From Thermoplasmata archaeon (GTDB lineage Archaea > Thermoplasmatota > Thermoplasmata > Thermoplasmatales > Thermoplasmataceae): 24,634 nucleotides of DNA. The notes beneath the pieces were generated by a model. The model saw only the letters and a list, made by a program, of their open reading frames with translations, did not search any database and was not told where the DNA came from. Positions 23,770 to 24,634 of the stretch are shown here, in pieces. Numbering within the stretch: position 1 is the first letter of the stretch; each line of letters starts with the position of its first letter. The stretch spans positions 1 through 24,634 of the forward strand of contig JAJYYD010000104.1 in NCBI GenBank assembly GCA_021801305.1, given 5' to 3'. The position numbers and the translations under genes are program-made.

Positions 23770-24634
23770 TTACACCTTTATCCTGGGATCAATCCATGAA
23801 TGAATGAAATCTATTATGGAATATGTAAGAATCACTACAAGAGAAATGACAAAAAGTGCCCCTTCTGTTAGGGGGTAATCCTGGGATAATGTAGCTGCAT
23901 AGAGCGTACTACCCATTCCCGGAACAGAAAAAATAACTTCAACTATAACGGCCCCGCTCATAAGAAAAGCGAATTCTAGGGCCATTCTTGTGGAAACGGG
24001 TACCATTGCATTTCTGGCTGCGTGATGAAGCATTATGTTCTTTTCGCTTACGCCTTTAGCCTTCGCTGTGGTTATAAAATCTTCACCGAGAACAGAAACC
24101 ATTGCAGCCCTCATTGTCAGAAGATGCCCCATAGCTTCTATTGCAAGGAGAGTTACTACCGGCATTGCCATATCGTATGCAACAGCCTCCAGACTGCTTA
24201 GGGTCGGATGTGAAAGATAACTAAGGGGAAAAACTGCTCTCAAAGGAAATATATGATAATAACCCGCAAGGTAAACAAAGATTATTATGGCTATAACAAA
24301 AAACGGTATCGAATTTAGAAGTGTAGCTCCGGTGATTATTGCTCCCTCTGATTTTCTGCCTCTCAGAAATGATACGTATATTCCAAGAGGTATGCCTATT
24401 ATAAAGGACAATACTGCAGCAGTTCCGAATAAAATCAGTGTATAAGGAAGTGCCTGGCTAATGATAAACAGGACAGATTCTCCATTTTCATAATCGTTTC
24501 CAAACCTGAATGTGAACATGTCTTTTAGATAGGTTACAAATCCTGCAAAATTGAACTTCCCTCCATACAGGCCCAGTTCTTTCTCAATCCTGATCTTCTC
24601 TGCAACACTGGGATGTTTCAATCCGTGCAGAAAC
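23770..24634 (-). CDS. OppB/DppB-type ABC transporter permease (N-terminus cut by the window edge)
   Basis: The frame is open to the right edge without a stop. An internal TTG (24619-24621) gives 283 residues, but FLHG continues upstream and the usual first helix with the GDP motif is missing, so the true start lies beyond the window. What remains includes KELGLYGG, matching the LGL segment of the first OppB loop, and five helices. The EAA loop TTAKAKGVSEKNIMLHHAARNA is followed by the family segment GAVIVEVIFSVPGMGSTLYAA, and the C-terminus SWIDPRIKV is typical. It pairs with the OppC-type permease whose ATG lies two bases after this stop codon. Together with the fused ATPase and the two binding proteins it forms a peptide importer. 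There is no large insert in the part seen, unlike its partner. Confidence 0.92.
   Translation of the reverse strand, partial: FLHGLKHPSVAEKIRIEKELGLYGGKFNFAGFVTYLKDMFTFRFGNDYENGESVLFIISQALPYTLILFGTAAVLSFIIGIPLGIYVSFLRGRKSEGAIITGATLLNSIPFFVIAIIIFVYLAGYYHIFPLRAVFPLSYLSHPTLSSLEAVAYDMAMPVVTLLAIEAMGHLLTMRAAMVSVLGEDFITTAKAKGVSEKNIMLHHAARNAMVPVSTRMALEFAFLMSGAVIVEVIFSVPGMGSTLYAATLSQDYPLTEGALFVISLVVILTYSIIDFIHSWIDPRIKV
23773..23778 (-). promoter_or_regulatory. ribosome-binding site of the OppC-type permease
   Basis: The minus strand reads AAGGTG five bases before the ATG at 23767, complementary to the conserved 16S rRNA 3' end. It lies inside the last codons of the OppB-type gene and fixes the OppC start. 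Confidence 0.6.

Overview
The window looks like chromosomal DNA from an archaeon, most probably of the Thermoplasmata/Thermoplasmatales. Several features point that way. Single genes have TATA-like boxes about 23-27 bases before the start codon, as expected for leaderless transcripts, while genes inside operons use GGTG-type ribosome-binding sites. There is an archaeal-type tRNA methylthiotransferase. The 2-oxoacid:ferredoxin oxidoreductase has the two-subunit form, with fused gamma/alpha subunits. The solute-binding proteins are anchored by a C-terminal membrane helix and are rich in N-x-S/T sequons. AGG (Arg) and ATA (Ile) codons are frequent. Sulfolobales share some of these traits, so the order is an inference and the genus is not determined.

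Region 1 (1-3352) is mostly on the minus strand and is housekeeping. It holds a tRNA t6A-37 methylthiotransferase, an aspartate ammonia-lyase-like enzyme of the fumarase/aspartase superfamily, and a small two-helix membrane protein. The 3' end of an unidentified plus-strand gene enters at the left edge. Region 2 (3596-6188) is a two-gene plus-strand operon for a CoA-acylating 2-oxoacid:ferredoxin oxidoreductase. Region 3 (6367-9436) holds a membrane-anchored DUF929-like protein, a COG3375-type GNAT acyltransferase and an S66-family (LD-carboxypeptidase/MccF-like) serine peptidase.

Region 4 (9500-24634) is a peptide-uptake locus and the most interesting part. Two very large paralogous family-5 solute-binding proteins (1295 and 1694 residues) lie in tandem on the plus strand. 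They converge on a minus-strand operon encoding an OppB/DppB permease (cut by the right edge), an OppC/DppC permease, a fused DppD-DppF ATPase, a three-helix membrane protein and possibly a 53-codon small ORF. Both binding proteins have an N-terminal helix, a family-5 binding domain, beta-rich Ig-like modules and a C-terminal membrane anchor. At the same place in the stalk one carries a short cysteine-rich insert and the other a roughly 375-residue insert that reads as a seven-bladed YVTN-type beta-propeller. The OppC-type permease carries its own insert of about 415 residues in its first extracytoplasmic loop, with the same kind of beta-strand repeats.

These genes fit a proteolytic heterotroph. 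Peptides would be captured by surface-tethered binding proteins, imported by the ABC transporter, cut or acyl-modified in the cytosol (S66 peptidase, GNAT enzyme), and amino-acid carbon would be processed by the aspartase and the 2-oxoacid oxidoreductase. The elaborated extracytoplasmic architecture of the transporter is the best candidate for something not described before. No tRNA, rRNA, CRISPR array, insertion sequence or integrase was found.
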